A stretch of 64,000 bases of DNA. It comes from Nitrososphaerota archaeon. Its GTDB lineage: Archaea; Thermoproteota; Nitrososphaeria; Nitrososphaerales; Nitrosopumilaceae. Made by a program: the position numbers and the translations under genes. The notes beneath the pieces were generated by a model that worked only from the letters and a program-made list of their open reading frames with translations, made no database searches and was not told where the DNA came from. The stretch is from positions 1 to 64,000 of the forward strand of contig JABDBR010000001.1 of NCBI GenBank assembly GCA_013288545.1. The letters are read 5' to 3'. This document shows positions 25,542 to 34,662 of the stretch, in pieces. Every line of letters starts with the position of its first letter. The stretch's first letter is position 1.

Positions 25542-25865
25542 CTATACCTCTTTTAATAAAATATCGATTATCTCTTTGACTGTCTTAGAATCAATTCTTG
25601 AAGAAATTGTCTTTGCCTTGTTTTTTGCCTCTTCTATGATTTTTTCTGTTTCAGTATGTGCTTTCTTTCTTGCTTGATCTATAGATGATTCAACTAATTT
25701 TTCTCCATCAGCTTTTGCTTTAGTAATTGCTTGTATAGCATAAGTTTCAAAATTTCGCAGTTCTTCTGCTACTTTTTTCTTTTGTTCATCAATTTCTTTT
25801 TGAGATCTCTCTTCTGCTTCTTTTATTTGCTTGAGTGAATGTACGTATTTTTCTGATGTAGACAT
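25542..25865 (-). CDS. atpH: V/A-type ATP synthase subunit H (peripheral stalk)
   Basis: A 107-residue protein, almost all charged coiled coil (Glu, Lys, Ala), of the subunit H/G class that pairs with subunit E to make the peripheral stalk. The ATG at 25865 (MSTSEKYVHSL) is preferred over one ten codons upstream because GGAG stands ten bases before it and because the longer form would overlap the small ORF 25867-25992. Function is inferred from composition and operon position. Confidence 0.88.
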   Translation of the reverse strand: MSTSEKYVHSLKQIKEAEERSQKEIDEQKKKVAEELRNFETYAIQAITKAKADGEKLVESSIDQARKKAHTETEKIIEEAKNKAKTISSRIDSKTVKEIIDILLKEV

Positions 25866-25866
25866 T

Positions 25867-25992
25867 TTAAACTCCAAAAAAATGCTTGCCTGCATATAAT
25901 GCCAAGGCTACAGTACCAAGAATGTTACCTAGCTTGAATGCCCTGATTATCATAAAGAATCTTCGCTGTTGTTGATTTACAAAATTAGGCAA
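25867..25992 (-). CDS. Overlooked 41-codon membrane ORF between ATPase D and H
   Basis: Read from TTG at 25992 to TAA at 25867, the frame encodes MPNFVNQQQRRFF, a basic patch, then about 22 mostly hydrophobic residues (FKLGNILGTVALALYAGKHF) that would span the membrane once. The start overlaps the last codons of subunit D by 8 bases and the stop is 1 base from the ATG of subunit H, so it exactly fills the only sizeable gap in the operon. Such fit suggests a real, coupled gene. It may be a small rotor or stator accessory, comparable in position to ahaG, which follows ahaD in Methanosarcina; homology is untested. Confidence 0.6.
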   Translation of the reverse strand: MPNFVNQQQRRFFMIIRAFKLGNILGTVALALYAGKHFFGV

Positions 25993-26653
25993 TTATTTCT
26001 CTCTCCTTTTTTAGTAAAGCTTCTTGTTCTCTCTCTCCCATCTTTCGTTTTACTGTCTTTAGCATCATGAAGGTATCTCGTTCCATCTCATCTAGTCTGA
26101 ATATGATAAATTTGATTGCGGCTTGCAATCGTGGTATGAATACATTTTCAATAGCATTGGATTTTCGTTTTGTTTTTTCAATCTCAAGTAATAGTTTACG
26201 AAGCGTAGTTTCCTTCTCTGCAACATCAAGAACCATCTTGTGCACATTATGAAATGCTTTGATTGCCTCGTTAATAGACGGAGGAAGTTCTAGTAGATGT
26301 TCTGTAAGTGCTTGATTACTTTTTCCTCCTTCAATCTTTGGGATTCGAACACCCATAACGTTTTTTGGAGTAATTCGTAATTTATTTAATTGTGGAATTT
26401 TCATTGCTTCATTTTCTAGTCTCATGGCACCTGCAAGCATTTCAGCCATTCGAATTGCCTGATATCCTTTTACCAATTCCGCCTGAAGACCACTTCTGAG
26501 TGCTGCTACAGTTTTGCTTGCATTAAAGAATTCAAGAATTAATGCCTGTCTTTTTAGCTTTAGTAATTTTAGACCTTTTTTTGCAACAATGATTCTTCTC
26601 TTTGTACGAATGTATTCAAGGCGTGTTGGTCTAATGTTAATTACTGATGGCAA
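25985..26653 (-). CDS. atpD: V/A-type ATP synthase subunit D (central shaft)
   Basis: A 222-residue subunit of two long helices, forming the central rotor shaft inside the A3B3 head. INIRPTRLEYIRTKRRI at the start and NAIENVFIPRLQAAIKFI near 165 are family signatures. It follows B by 2 bases and overlaps the small ORF 25867-25992. Confidence 0.95.
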   Translation of the reverse strand: MPSVINIRPTRLEYIRTKRRIIVAKKGLKLLKLKRQALILEFFNASKTVAALRSGLQAELVKGYQAIRMAEMLAGAMRLENEAMKIPQLNKLRITPKNVMGVRIPKIEGGKSNQALTEHLLELPPSINEAIKAFHNVHKMVLDVAEKETTLRKLLLEIEKTKRKSNAIENVFIPRLQAAIKFIIFRLDEMERDTFMMLKTVKRKMGEREQEALLKKEREIIA

Positions 26654-26655
26654 TT

Positions 26656-28044
26656 TTATGCACCTGCACCAGATCTCTTTCTGTACTTTTCAATGAATTC
26701 TGGTTTGATACGATTAAGTTCAGAGTCTGATAGTTCGCTTAGTAATTCCCAACCAATATCCAAAGTCTGTTCAATTGAGCGGTTCTCGTCCATTCCTTGA
26801 TTTACAAACTTTCTTTCAAAATCGTTAGCTACTTTCATGAACTTTCTATCAAGATCACTGAGTGCTTCTTCACCCACAATTGCAGCCAATGATCTTGCAT
26901 CCTTGCCTTGTGCATAAGATGAGTAAAGTTGGTCTGCCAAGCTTCTGTGATCTTCTCTTGTGCTTCCCTTTCCAATACCTTGGTTCATCAAACGTGAAAG
27001 ACTTGTCAAGACATCTACAGGTGGATGTATGTCTCCTCTGTGCAAGTCTCTGCTCATGACAATCTGTCCTTCTGTGATATAACCAGTAAGGTCTGGGATT
27101 GGATGAGTAATATCATCTGCAGGCATGGTAAGAATTGGGATTTGTGTTACAGAGCCATTTCTGCCTTTGATCTTTCCCGCTCTTTCATACAATGATGACA
27201 AGTCAGTATACATGTAACCAGGATAGCCTCTTCTTCCTGGAACCTCTTCTCTTGCAGCAGAAATTTCTCTTAATGCTTCACAATAGTTAGTCATATCAGT
27301 CATGATTACAAGCACGTGCATGTCTCTTTCATATGCTAGATATTCTGCAGTAGTCAATGCAAGTCTTGGAGTAAGTAAACGTTCCATTGATGGATCTGAG
27401 GATAAATTCAGAAATAATGCGGTTCTTCCAAGTGCACCACTCTCTTCGAATTGTTTTACGAAAAAGTTTGCTTCTTCACTTGTGATTCCCATTGCAGCAA
27501 ATACTACAGAAAAGTTTTCTGAACCACCAAGAACTTTTGCTTGTCTTGCAATCTGTGCTGCAAGCAAGTTGTGTGGAAGACCTGCGCCTGAAAATATTGG
27601 AAGTTTTTGACCTCTGACCAGCGTATTCATTCCATCAATATTAGACATACCAGTCTGGATGAATTCGGATGGTTCTTCTCTTGAATATGGATTAATACCA
27701 GAACCAACCAAGTCAACCTTGGTTTTAGAAACAATTTTTGGACCATTGTCTCTTGGATTTCCAAGACCGTCAAATACACGTCCTAACATTTCGTCAGATA
27801 CTGCAAGCTGAGCAGTCTCTCCAAGGAATTTTACGGATGTATCACCAATGTTAAGGCCTAGTGTTGCACCAAAGACCTGAACAATTGCAAGACCTTGTCT
27901 TGTATCAAGAACTTGGCCTTGTCTTCTCTCACCATTTTGTAATTTGATTTCTACCATTTCACCGTATGCAGCATTTTCTACACCCTCTACAAACATTAGA
28001 GGACCTGCAATCTTTGAAAGAGTCTTAAATGATACTCCAGACAT
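26656..28044 (-). CDS. atpB: V/A-type ATP synthase subunit B (non-catalytic head)
   Basis: A 462-residue head subunit of the RecA-like ATPase family. It lacks the P-loop: the corresponding place reads [16 protein letters not shown], as in all B subunits. [14 protein letters not shown] and [10 protein letters not shown]-type residues form the A-B contact. It regulates nucleotide binding by A. Its start codon shares one base with the stop of A, so the two are coupled. Confidence 0.97.
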   Translation of the reverse strand: MSGVSFKTLSKIAGPLMFVEGVENAAYGEMVEIKLQNGERRQGQVLDTRQGLAIVQVFGATLGLNIGDTSVKFLGETAQLAVSDEMLGRVFDGLGNPRDNGPKIVSKTKVDLVGSGINPYSREEPSEFIQTGMSNIDGMNTLVRGQKLPIFSGAGLPHNLLAAQIARQAKVLGGSENFSVVFAAMGITSEEANFFVKQFEESGALGRTALFLNLSSDPSMERLLTPRLALTTAEYLAYERDMHVLVIMTDMTNYCEALREISAAREEVPGRRGYPGYMYTDLSSLYERAGKIKGRNGSVTQIPILTMPADDITHPIPDLTGYITEGQIVMSRDLHRGDIHPPVDVLTSLSRLMNQGIGKGSTREDHRSLADQLYSSYAQGKDARSLAAIVGEEALSDLDRKFMKVANDFERKFVNQGMDENRSIEQTLDIGWELLSELSDSELNRIKPEFIEKYRKRSGAGA

Positions 28045-29807
28045 TATCTTGAGGCCTCCATCGATAGGGTTGAAAATTCTTCTTGCATTTTGCTCTTTGT
28101 GTCCTTTACTAGTTGTTCAACTTGATCTTCCTTGGTCCATTTAATTTTTGATATCATCTTTCTTGATTCTAATTGTCCTACCTTTACAGATGTAATTCCT
28201 TTCTTGATTGCATCTGCTTCCATCTTGCCAAATTCTAAAATTGTAGACAGCATTAAGAATTGTTTTCTGATTGATGTGTATGTATCTACGTCATCATATG
28301 CACTCTGTTGTAGATAGTCTTCTCGAATTGATCTTGCAGTATCCAATACACCTTTTTCTGGTTCTGGAAGTGCGTCATAACCGACAAGTTGGACAATTTC
28401 TTGCAACTCAGATTCTTTCTGCAGAATTTCAAGTGCTTCTTTTCTTGATGCAATCCAGGTTGCTGATACATTATTTTTGTACCAGTCTCCCATGCCGTCT
28501 GCATATAATGAATAACTTGTAAGCCAGTTAATTGATGGAAAGTGTCTTCTTGATGCCAGGCTTGCGTCAAGTGCCCAAAAGACTCTGGTAACTCTGAGTG
28601 TATTTTGGGACACTGGTTCTGAAAAGTCACCACCTGGTGGTGATACTGCACCTACAAGGGTAAGAGAGCCGATACGCTCTTCAGGAGAAATAACAACTGC
28701 TTTTCCACCTCTTTCATAAAATTCTGCCAGTCTTCTTCCAAGATAAGCTGGATATCCTTCTTCACCAGGCATTTCCTCAAGTCTGCCTGAAATTTCTCTG
28801 AGTGCTTCTGCCCATCTTGAAGTACTATCTGCCATCAATGCAACACCATATCCCATGTCACGATAGTATTCACCCATTGTGATACCAGTGTAGATGCTTG
28901 CTTCACGTGCAGCTACTGGCATGTTAGAAGTATTAGCAACAAGAATTGTACGCTCCATCAATGGTCTCTTTGATTTTGGATCTTCGAGTTTTGGGAATGT
29001 TGTAAGAACCTCAGTCATTTCATTTCCTCTTTCTCCACAACCTACATAGACAATCACATTACTGTCTGCCCATTTTGCAAGTTGTTGTTGAGTTACAGTC
29101 TTTCCACTTCCAAATGGACCAGGAATTGCAGCTGTGCCACCTTTTGCAACTGGGAAGAAAGTATCAAGTACTCTTTGTCCAGTAAGCAATGGTTCTTCTG
29201 GTGCCAATTTGCGAAGAACTGGTCTTGGAGTTCTGACAGTCCACCAGCTTGATAGACCAATGTCTGTCTTGGTTCCATTTTGTACTGAAGCTACAATATC
29301 ATTAACAGTATACTTGCCTTCAGAAATATCAGTCAAGGTGCCTTTGACGTTATAAGGAACCATTATCTTGTGCATGATAAGTGGAGTTTCCTGAACTTCA
29401 CCAATTATTTCTCCAGGAGAAACATGATCTCCTTTCTTCTTTATTGGGACAAATTCCCATTTTGTGGTTTGGTCAAGTGCAGGTATGACCTTTCCTCTGC
29501 TGATAAAGTCACCACTTTGTTCTCTTAGAACATCTAGTGGTCTTTGAATACCATCATAAATTGATTTTAGTAAACCTGGTCCAAGCTGCATTGAAAGAGG
29601 TCTCTTTGTATTGATTACCTTCTCTCCTGGACGAAGACCAGTTGTATCTTCATAGACTTGAACTGTTGCCTTGGTTCCTTCAAGACGAATTATTTCTCCT
29701 ACTAGCCCCATATCACCAATACGGACTACGTCGAACATTTGTGCGCCTTCTAGACCACTTGCGATCACTACTGGACCTGAAACTCTTGAGATTATTCCAT
29801 CAGCCAT
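28044..29807 (-). CDS. atpA: V/A-type ATP synthase catalytic subunit A
   Basis: A 587-residue catalytic subunit. The P-loop GPFGSGKT is at 230-237, the catalytic Glu lies in the CGERGNEM segment, and the roughly 90-residue bulge domain typical of V/A type subunits (about 110-200) is present; F-type beta lacks it. [18 protein letters not shown] is the family signature. No intein is inserted. The gene lies between F and B. Confidence 0.98.
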   Translation of the reverse strand: MADGIISRVSGPVVIASGLEGAQMFDVVRIGDMGLVGEIIRLEGTKATVQVYEDTTGLRPGEKVINTKRPLSMQLGPGLLKSIYDGIQRPLDVLREQSGDFISRGKVIPALDQTTKWEFVPIKKKGDHVSPGEIIGEVQETPLIMHKIMVPYNVKGTLTDISEGKYTVNDIVASVQNGTKTDIGLSSWWTVRTPRPVLRKLAPEEPLLTGQRVLDTFFPVAKGGTAAIPGPFGSGKTVTQQQLAKWADSNVIVYVGCGERGNEMTEVLTTFPKLEDPKSKRPLMERTILVANTSNMPVAAREASIYTGITMGEYYRDMGYGVALMADSTSRWAEALREISGRLEEMPGEEGYPAYLGRRLAEFYERGGKAVVISPEERIGSLTLVGAVSPPGGDFSEPVSQNTLRVTRVFWALDASLASRRHFPSINWLTSYSLYADGMGDWYKNNVSATWIASRKEALEILQKESELQEIVQLVGYDALPEPEKGVLDTARSIREDYLQQSAYDDVDTYTSIRKQFLMLSTILEFGKMEADAIKKGITSVKVGQLESRKMISKIKWTKEDQVEQLVKDTKSKMQEEFSTLSMEASR

Positions 29808-29816
29808 TTATCATCA

Positions 29817-30158
29817 TCAACTCGAGGGGATACTTATTCCTAACACTCTCTTTGCTAAAACAGATATAGATTCTTCTTGAATGTTACCTTCTAAAGCTGG
29901 CATAAATATCACTAGAGGTTCAATTGAGGCTTCGATTTTCTTTCTAAAGATACCAGGAAGACTGGATCTAACTGCATCACTTATGATTATGAGGCTGTAG
30001 TTACCTGATGAAAAGAGATCCTGGATGGTCTTGCTTGCATCGTCACCACTTGTAATGAAAGTATCTTCTATTCCTAGAAGGTTATATCCTATAGCAAGCT
30101 CACGCTCACCTACTACTGCTATTTTTCCAGTGGTTGTATTGGATTTTTGTTGTGACAT
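29817..30158 (-). CDS. atpF: V/A-type ATP synthase subunit F
   Basis: A 113-residue Rossmann-like central stalk protein (IAVVGERELAIGYNLLGIEDTF) with a flexible C-terminal helix that in homologues modulates rotation. It has 9 bases before A and 2 after C, in the usual C-F-A order. Confidence 0.93.
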   Translation of the reverse strand: MSQQKSNTTTGKIAVVGERELAIGYNLLGIEDTFITSGDDASKTIQDLFSSGNYSLIIISDAVRSSLPGIFRKKIEASIEPLVIFMPALEGNIQEESISVLAKRVLGISIPSS

Positions 30159-30160
30159 GT

Positions 30161-31228
30161 TTATTCTACCAGTAATAACGAATTGATGTAATCTGTAGAG
30201 AGGTTATAGCGTTTACCATATGCAATTCTTTTGATGTTTTCACGTTCATGCTCGGTGTTAATGATAAAGTAGAATATAGTACCAATTGAGAGTGCAATAT
30301 TTTTCAATTTTTTGACATATTCGGAATTTATGAATTTATCCAAAGCGACCTCAAAATCGATTAGGCTGTTTGATTTCTTGTACTGAACTAATGCATTTAC
30401 CAACATGAACCTATTTTCTATTCTGCCAACAATTTCTGAAACGTCTTTTGCATTGTAAACATCCAATAATTCGTTTGTGGTCATCTTGCCACCCTCGATC
30501 AGGTGTTTACTCAATATGTCCTTGTCAAGATTAGATTCTTTGGCCTTGAGAAGACTGAGAACGTTTTTCTTGTCTATCTCTGCCCTTATGAAATCTCGAA
30601 TCAATCCCTCATCGCCTTGGAAGAACTTGAGTGACTCTAGTAAATTATGATAATAGAAAGTTTGAAGTGCAGACATCATAGGGCCAAGATCGCCAGTTTT
30701 CTGATATGTTTCAAGGTGGTGCATCAGAACTGGTCCATAATTGTATTTTACCAATTGATTTACAACACCATCAACTCCTGTCTGGGACAAGATTATCTTC
30801 ATCTCATCATGTGTGATGTTTCCAGCAGAGATTCCTGCAGGAACATTTCTGCTTGAGACAAGAAATGACTCTGTCTCGGAAATTGGTCGTCCCATACTCT
30901 TTGCAGAAAGAATAAGCTCGATATTGTAAATATCCCATTTTGAAAGATATGCCCTAATTGCAGACTTGCCATTAAATGGAGTTGCTTCTAATGCAGTCTT
31001 GTTGATGTATACAAGATGTCTGTTAAGTGCAACTTCCAATAGTTCAGATTCCTTGAAAATTGATGCTGCCTTTTCAATCTCTGGTTTATACCATGTAGAC
31101 CCAAGTGTTTTTACCATCTCGGCCTCATCTTTTGCCTTCATTAGGTTTTGCATTTCTTCTTTTGATAAAAGATTAAGTGAGATTGCCTGCAACCTGCCAA
31201 ATGACGACGCGTATTGTGATGTTGGCAT
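30161..31228 (-). CDS. atpC: V/A-type ATP synthase subunit C (d)
   Basis: A 355-residue, all-helical, funnel-shaped subunit that links the central shaft to the K ring. SSFGRLQAISLNLLSKEEMQNL is the N-terminal signature. Its length is typical. The start overlaps the last base of E, showing coupling. Confidence 0.92.
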   Translation of the reverse strand: MPTSQYASSFGRLQAISLNLLSKEEMQNLMKAKDEAEMVKTLGSTWYKPEIEKAASIFKESELLEVALNRHLVYINKTALEATPFNGKSAIRAYLSKWDIYNIELILSAKSMGRPISETESFLVSSRNVPAGISAGNITHDEMKIILSQTGVDGVVNQLVKYNYGPVLMHHLETYQKTGDLGPMMSALQTFYYHNLLESLKFFQGDEGLIRDFIRAEIDKKNVLSLLKAKESNLDKDILSKHLIEGGKMTTNELLDVYNAKDVSEIVGRIENRFMLVNALVQYKKSNSLIDFEVALDKFINSEYVKKLKNIALSIGTIFYFIINTEHERENIKRIAYGKRYNLSTDYINSLLLVE

Positions 31229-31782
31229 TACATCTTCTCCGAGAGGAAGCTCTTGACTTGGTCTTCATTGGTTCTAAGTAATTCTTCAAAGGTAAGGTCC
31301 AATTCTCTTGTTCCTTCTTTGTTTTCTGCAATGATTCCACCAAGTGTCTTAATTGACTTGCTTGTGGTTACTCCAAGTTCTTTGAGAATTGATTTGTCTT
31401 CTTCTCGGCAGTGAACTATAATATTTTGACCAAGTTTCTTTTTTGCATTGTTTACCATAGTTTCAAGAGATTTCTTGTACTGTGGACTTTTTGTGTAATT
31501 TTCTATCTCTTGATGAATTATAGTAAAAGCAGATTGCATGTTGGCATTTATTGCATCAAATATGATCTTCTTTGCCTGTAGCTTTGAAGCCTCAATTATT
31601 CTTGCTTGTTCTCTTTCTGACTTGACTTTGGCTTCAGTTGAAAAGCGTTCTTGAATCTCCTTTAGTGTATTATTCATCTCAGTTTGGAGTCTAGACTTGC
31701 TTTCCTGAAGATCTTTTTCAAGACCCTCAATCTCTTTTCGTTTCCTAGTCTCTATCTCTTGAATGAACGTTTCAATGCTCAT
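31228..31782 (-). CDS. atpE: V/A-type ATP synthase subunit E (peripheral stalk)
   Basis: A 184-residue protein whose first 100 residues are charged coiled coil (Glu, Lys, Gln) and whose C-terminal part, with VHCREEDKSILKEL and LTFEELLRTN, is the globular head that binds subunit B. It pairs with H to hold the head still. It lies 12 bases after K. Confidence 0.92.
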   Translation of the reverse strand: MSIETFIQEIETRKRKEIEGLEKDLQESKSRLQTEMNNTLKEIQERFSTEAKVKSEREQARIIEASKLQAKKIIFDAINANMQSAFTIIHQEIENYTKSPQYKKSLETMVNNAKKKLGQNIIVHCREEDKSILKELGVTTSKSIKTLGGIIAENKEGTRELDLTFEELLRTNEDQVKSFLSEKM

Positions 31783-31794
31783 TACTGAAAACCA

Positions 31795-32139
31795 CTATAG
31801 TATGCCCAGTAGCAATATGATTCCTAACACGAATCCAATGATCCAAAGAGTTTCTGGAATCACAAAGAAGAATAGTACCTGACCAAACTTCTCTGGCTTT
31901 TCGGCAATAATACCCATACCGGCAGCACCAATACCTTGTTGTGCGTTACCAGTACCAATAAGACCACCAGCGATTGCAATTGCTGCTGCAATTGCTAAAA
32001 GTGGTTTTGTTAATCCGCTACTAGTAGTAGAAGTGTCAGCAGCAAATGCTGGAGTTGTTGACACAAATGTTGATAGTGCAATTGTTAATCCGGCAACTAT
32101 AACTAAAAGCGATAATTTTGAACGCTTGTTAAGCACCAT
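31795..32139 (-). CDS. atpK: V/A-type ATP synthase subunit K (c ring proteolipid)
   Basis: A 114-residue ring subunit. An N-terminal hydrophobic stretch ends TTPAFA, which looks like a cleavable signal peptide. One hairpin follows: helix 1 with GLIGTGNAQQGIG and helix 2 with VIPETLWIIGF, whose Glu carries the ion. A Gln in helix 1 and Thr after the Glu are features also used in Na+-binding rings, so the ion is uncertain. The start is ATG at 32139, with TTG and GTG codons just upstream as weaker options. First gene of the operon. Confidence 0.93.
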   Translation of the reverse strand: MVLNKRSKLSLLVIVAGLTIALSTFVSTTPAFAADTSTTSSGLTKPLLAIAAAIAIAGGLIGTGNAQQGIGAAGMGIIAEKPEKFGQVLFFFVIPETLWIIGFVLGIILLLGIL

Positions 32140-32162
32140 CACCAAAGGCTCATTTGAGGAGG

Positions 32163-32171
32163 CTATATTAA
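32163..32171 (-). promoter_or_regulatory. Probable TATA box of the ATP synthase operon
   Basis: On the minus strand TTAATATAG is centred about 28 bases before the ATG of atpK, the distance expected for a leaderless or very short-leader archaeal mRNA. No other promoter-like gap exists until the end of the operon. Confidence 0.5.
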
Positions 32172-32265
32172 TCTAATTCTTGCAAATATATTTTCAAATT
32201 TTTTAAGATCAATAAACATGCGATCATCGTACATTATTTTATTATAATTAGATCTCAGTTTTGGT

Positions 32266-33078
32266 TTATAGCTCAACTGGTAGATCCAGTTTGTTTCCCC
32301 ACTCACCCCATGAACCAAGATAGACTTTTACATTTTTGAATCCAAGCATTTTGAGTGCCATAAAAGAATTTGCTGCACGATATCCCCCCTGACAATATGT
32401 TACAATTTCGTCATCCTTTGAAAAATTATACATATTGGTAAGATCTTCAAGAGATTTCATGGTACCATCATCATTGATATTTAGTGTCCAGTCCATATTG
32501 ATGGCAGTTGGAATGTGTCCATTTCTTGCGGCCCGTATCGTAACTCCATTGTATTCGTCTTTGCTTCTTGCATCAAGAAGCTTTACTTTGCCTAACTTTT
32601 TGTTGATGTATTCATAGCCTGCAACGATATCCTTGTTTACTTTACCTGAAAATTTGTCTGGCTTGAATCCATTTGTCTTGATTTCAGTATCAAGTCCAAG
32701 ACTAGACCATTTTTTGAATCCGCCATCTAGCATGAATGTATCTTTATGTGAAAAGTACATCAAGAGCCAGACTCCCCTTGCTGCACTCATCCCTGAAACA
32801 TCATCATAGAATACAACTGTTTTGTCTTTTGTTACACCCAAAAAAGATAGGAGATTCTCCATTTGCTTTTCAAATGCCTTTATCCCATCTTTTGAAGTAT
32901 CAGACCAATGATAATAGAAAAAATCAAGATTTACCGCGCCTGGAATGTGTCCTTGCAGGTAATCTTTGTATGATCTACAATCGACAAGAACAAGATTTGG
33001 TTTCTGGATTTTTTCCATTAGATCAGTACATGAAATCAGCATGTTACAATTCGGGACTTGAGGGTAATGTAAATCCAT
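32266..33078 (-). CDS. Thiosulfate/3-mercaptopyruvate sulfurtransferase (two rhodanese domains)
   Basis: A 270-residue tandem rhodanese. The N-terminal domain (about 15-125: LVDCRSYKDYLQGHIPGA, VVFYDDVSG) is inactive, as usual. The C-terminal domain (about 150-265) has the active-site Cys in TYCQGGYRA. It moves sulfane sulfur to cyanide or thiol acceptors and may help sulfur trafficking to Fe-S or tRNA. An ATG 12 codons later (33042) is an alternative start. No signal peptide. Confidence 0.92.
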   Translation of the reverse strand: MDLHYPQVPNCNMLISCTDLMEKIQKPNLVLVDCRSYKDYLQGHIPGAVNLDFFYYHWSDTSKDGIKAFEKQMENLLSFLGVTKDKTVVFYDDVSGMSAARGVWLLMYFSHKDTFMLDGGFKKWSSLGLDTEIKTNGFKPDKFSGKVNKDIVAGYEYINKKLGKVKLLDARSKDEYNGVTIRAARNGHIPTAINMDWTLNINDDGTMKSLEDLTNMYNFSKDDEIVTYCQGGYRAANSFMALKMLGFKNVKVYLGSWGEWGNKLDLPVEL

Positions 33079-33138
33079 TTTACTGTATCTTCAATTACAT
33101 GCAATACAGTGATGCATTATTGAAATTTTTTCACAAAC

Positions 33139-33148
33139 TGATGCATCA
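33139..33148. promoter_or_regulatory. TGATGCATCA palindrome in divergent promoter region
   Basis: A perfect 10-base palindrome; the 8-base core TGATGCAT also occurs at 33110-33117, 29 bases away, between the rhodanese gene and the gene at 33294. It may be an operator for one of them; no regulator is known. Confidence 0.3.
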
Positions 33149-33263
33149 AATATTTGAGGAAAAAATAATTTGTTACAATTTTTTCAAGTCACAAATTCTT
33201 ATATCTTAGGAAAAATATGATAATATCGCAAAATGAATATTTTAAATTATCAAACTATAAAAG

Positions 33264-33293
33264 AGAATCATTTTACCATACAAGAATCATTTT
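33264..33293. repeat. Direct repeat AGAATCATTTT x2 at the start of gene 33294
   Basis: AGAATCATTTT occurs at 33264-33274 and 33283-33293, 19 bases apart, placed between a TATA-like ACTATAAAAG (about 33253-33262) and the GTG at 33294. A factor bound here would block initiation. Confidence 0.4.
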
Positions 33294-33983
33294 GTGAGTA
33301 ATATGACCAAAGCAAAAAAACAGACTCCAAAGCTGTCAGTTTTTCAAACATTCAAGACAAAAGACAAAGAGTTTACAGGAGAAGCTATGCGCCAACGTGG
33401 AATTATAATACATCTTGTATCTGAAACTTTACCTACAAGAAAAACTCGCACTGCCATTGCACACAAGCTTGCAGAACAAAATGGTACCACTTGGCAGAAT
33501 ATCTATTCTGGAATTTTCAGAGATTTGGATGAAATTCTCCTTCCTCTTGAATTGGTCAAAGAAGCTGGAAGACTGCCAATAAAACGTGGACCAAAGGCGC
33601 TCCAAGAACAAGGAGTTCCATATTACAATCTGACTGACAGTGGTTTGCTTGTTGCAGCTTCTGTATCAGATACTGGAAAAGAGAGAATCAGAATTATGAA
33701 TGACTTTTTTGAAAAAGAGACTAATACAAAAGAAAAGGACTTGAAAAAAGCAATCATAACATTGCTTGATGTTGCGCCAAATTTTGTTTTGTTATTATTG
33801 AGAAAATACATTGAATCGTACAGCGAGGGAACAATTGACAAACTTGTCCCGTTCAATTCAGAGTATATCAAAAAGGCCTGTGATGACGCATTACGTGTTC
33901 AAAGGGAGTTATTGGAGGGATTTTCTTCTCTGTCAAATTCTGATAGGGAACCGATCATGAGCTTTCTCAAGAAGATAGGCTAG
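33294..33983 (+). CDS. Uncharacterised protein, winged-helix-like N-terminal half
   Basis: A 229-residue cytoplasmic protein starting GTG at 33294 (an ATG three codons later is possible). Residues 30-130 read like a winged helix: IIIHLVSETLPTRKTRTA, AHKLAEQNGTTWQNIYSG and a wing YYNLTDSGLLVAA. The second half is helical and charged. No family is recognised; DNA binding is inferred. The repeats before its start raise the possibility that it controls itself. Confidence 0.6.
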   Translation: MSNMTKAKKQTPKLSVFQTFKTKDKEFTGEAMRQRGIIIHLVSETLPTRKTRTAIAHKLAEQNGTTWQNIYSGIFRDLDEILLPLELVKEAGRLPIKRGPKALQEQGVPYYNLTDSGLLVAASVSDTGKERIRIMNDFFEKETNTKEKDLKKAIITLLDVAPNFVLLLLRKYIESYSEGTIDKLVPFNSEYIKKACDDALRVQRELLEGFSSLSNSDREPIMSFLKKIG

Positions 33984-34089
33984 ACATCCCAATAATAATT
34001 AAAATCCCTTTCCAAAAGAGCTTGATAATATTGATAATGTCATCTAAAGCCGCTTTTGTCAAGTCATGTCATATTGGAACAGTGGTTAG

Positions 34090-34659
34090 ATGACAGATGA
34101 ACTGATTGAATATGTAATACACCTCATAGATGGTAAAAAGGGAGATGTCGGAAGACTAAGCTATATTCTAGGTGCACTACAGGATGGCAAGACACTTTAC
34201 AATTCTGACAAAAAATATCTTGATTCACTAATAACTACATACCTTGGCCCCTCAAAGAAAAAAACAGGAGAGCAAAAATCTGTCGAGGAATTAAAGGCAG
34301 AACTTGCAAAAGTCAAGGAGAGACTGGAGAAATTTGAAAAGCACGGATACAAAAAACCTGTAGGCAGAAAGGCCGGATTTTTCTTTGTGACATTTTTCTT
34401 TGGATGGCATGCTGTTATCACACTGCTTGACAAAAAATCTGTAATCAGTATACACGATCTGAACCCATATCTTTTGCCTCTATACCAACTAGACAAGGTA
34501 ATTCCTGCAGCATATCTAAATTATGTATACCAGTTCAATCTTAGCATACCAAAGATTGTAGTTCTTGCATGGGGTGCCATGATAATTACATGGATAATAC
34601 TTGGCTTTGTCTATCTTGTAAAGTTCATCCGCTCAAGATACAATCCTGGTAAACACTAG
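34090..34659 (+). CDS. Uncharacterised membrane protein with coiled coil
   Basis: A 189-residue protein: a soluble start (LIEYVIHLIDGKKGDVGRL), a Lys/Glu coiled coil (about 64-92, VEELKAELAKVKERLEKF), one hydrophobic stretch near 97-112 and a clear membrane helix near 155-176, then a basic end. The family is not recognised. It may be cotranscribed with gene 33294 (106-base gap). Confidence 0.6.
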   Translation: MTDELIEYVIHLIDGKKGDVGRLSYILGALQDGKTLYNSDKKYLDSLITTYLGPSKKKTGEQKSVEELKAELAKVKERLEKFEKHGYKKPVGRKAGFFFVTFFFGWHAVITLLDKKSVISIHDLNPYLLPLYQLDKVIPAAYLNYVYQFNLSIPKIVVLAWGAMIITWIILGFVYLVKFIRSRYNPGKH

Positions 34660-34662
34660 GAT

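Noticed and set aside
32262-32285. TATAGCTCAACTGGTAGA looks like a tRNA D arm
   Set aside because: It lies in the last codons of the rhodanese gene, and no T arm or acceptor partner follows on the plus strand.
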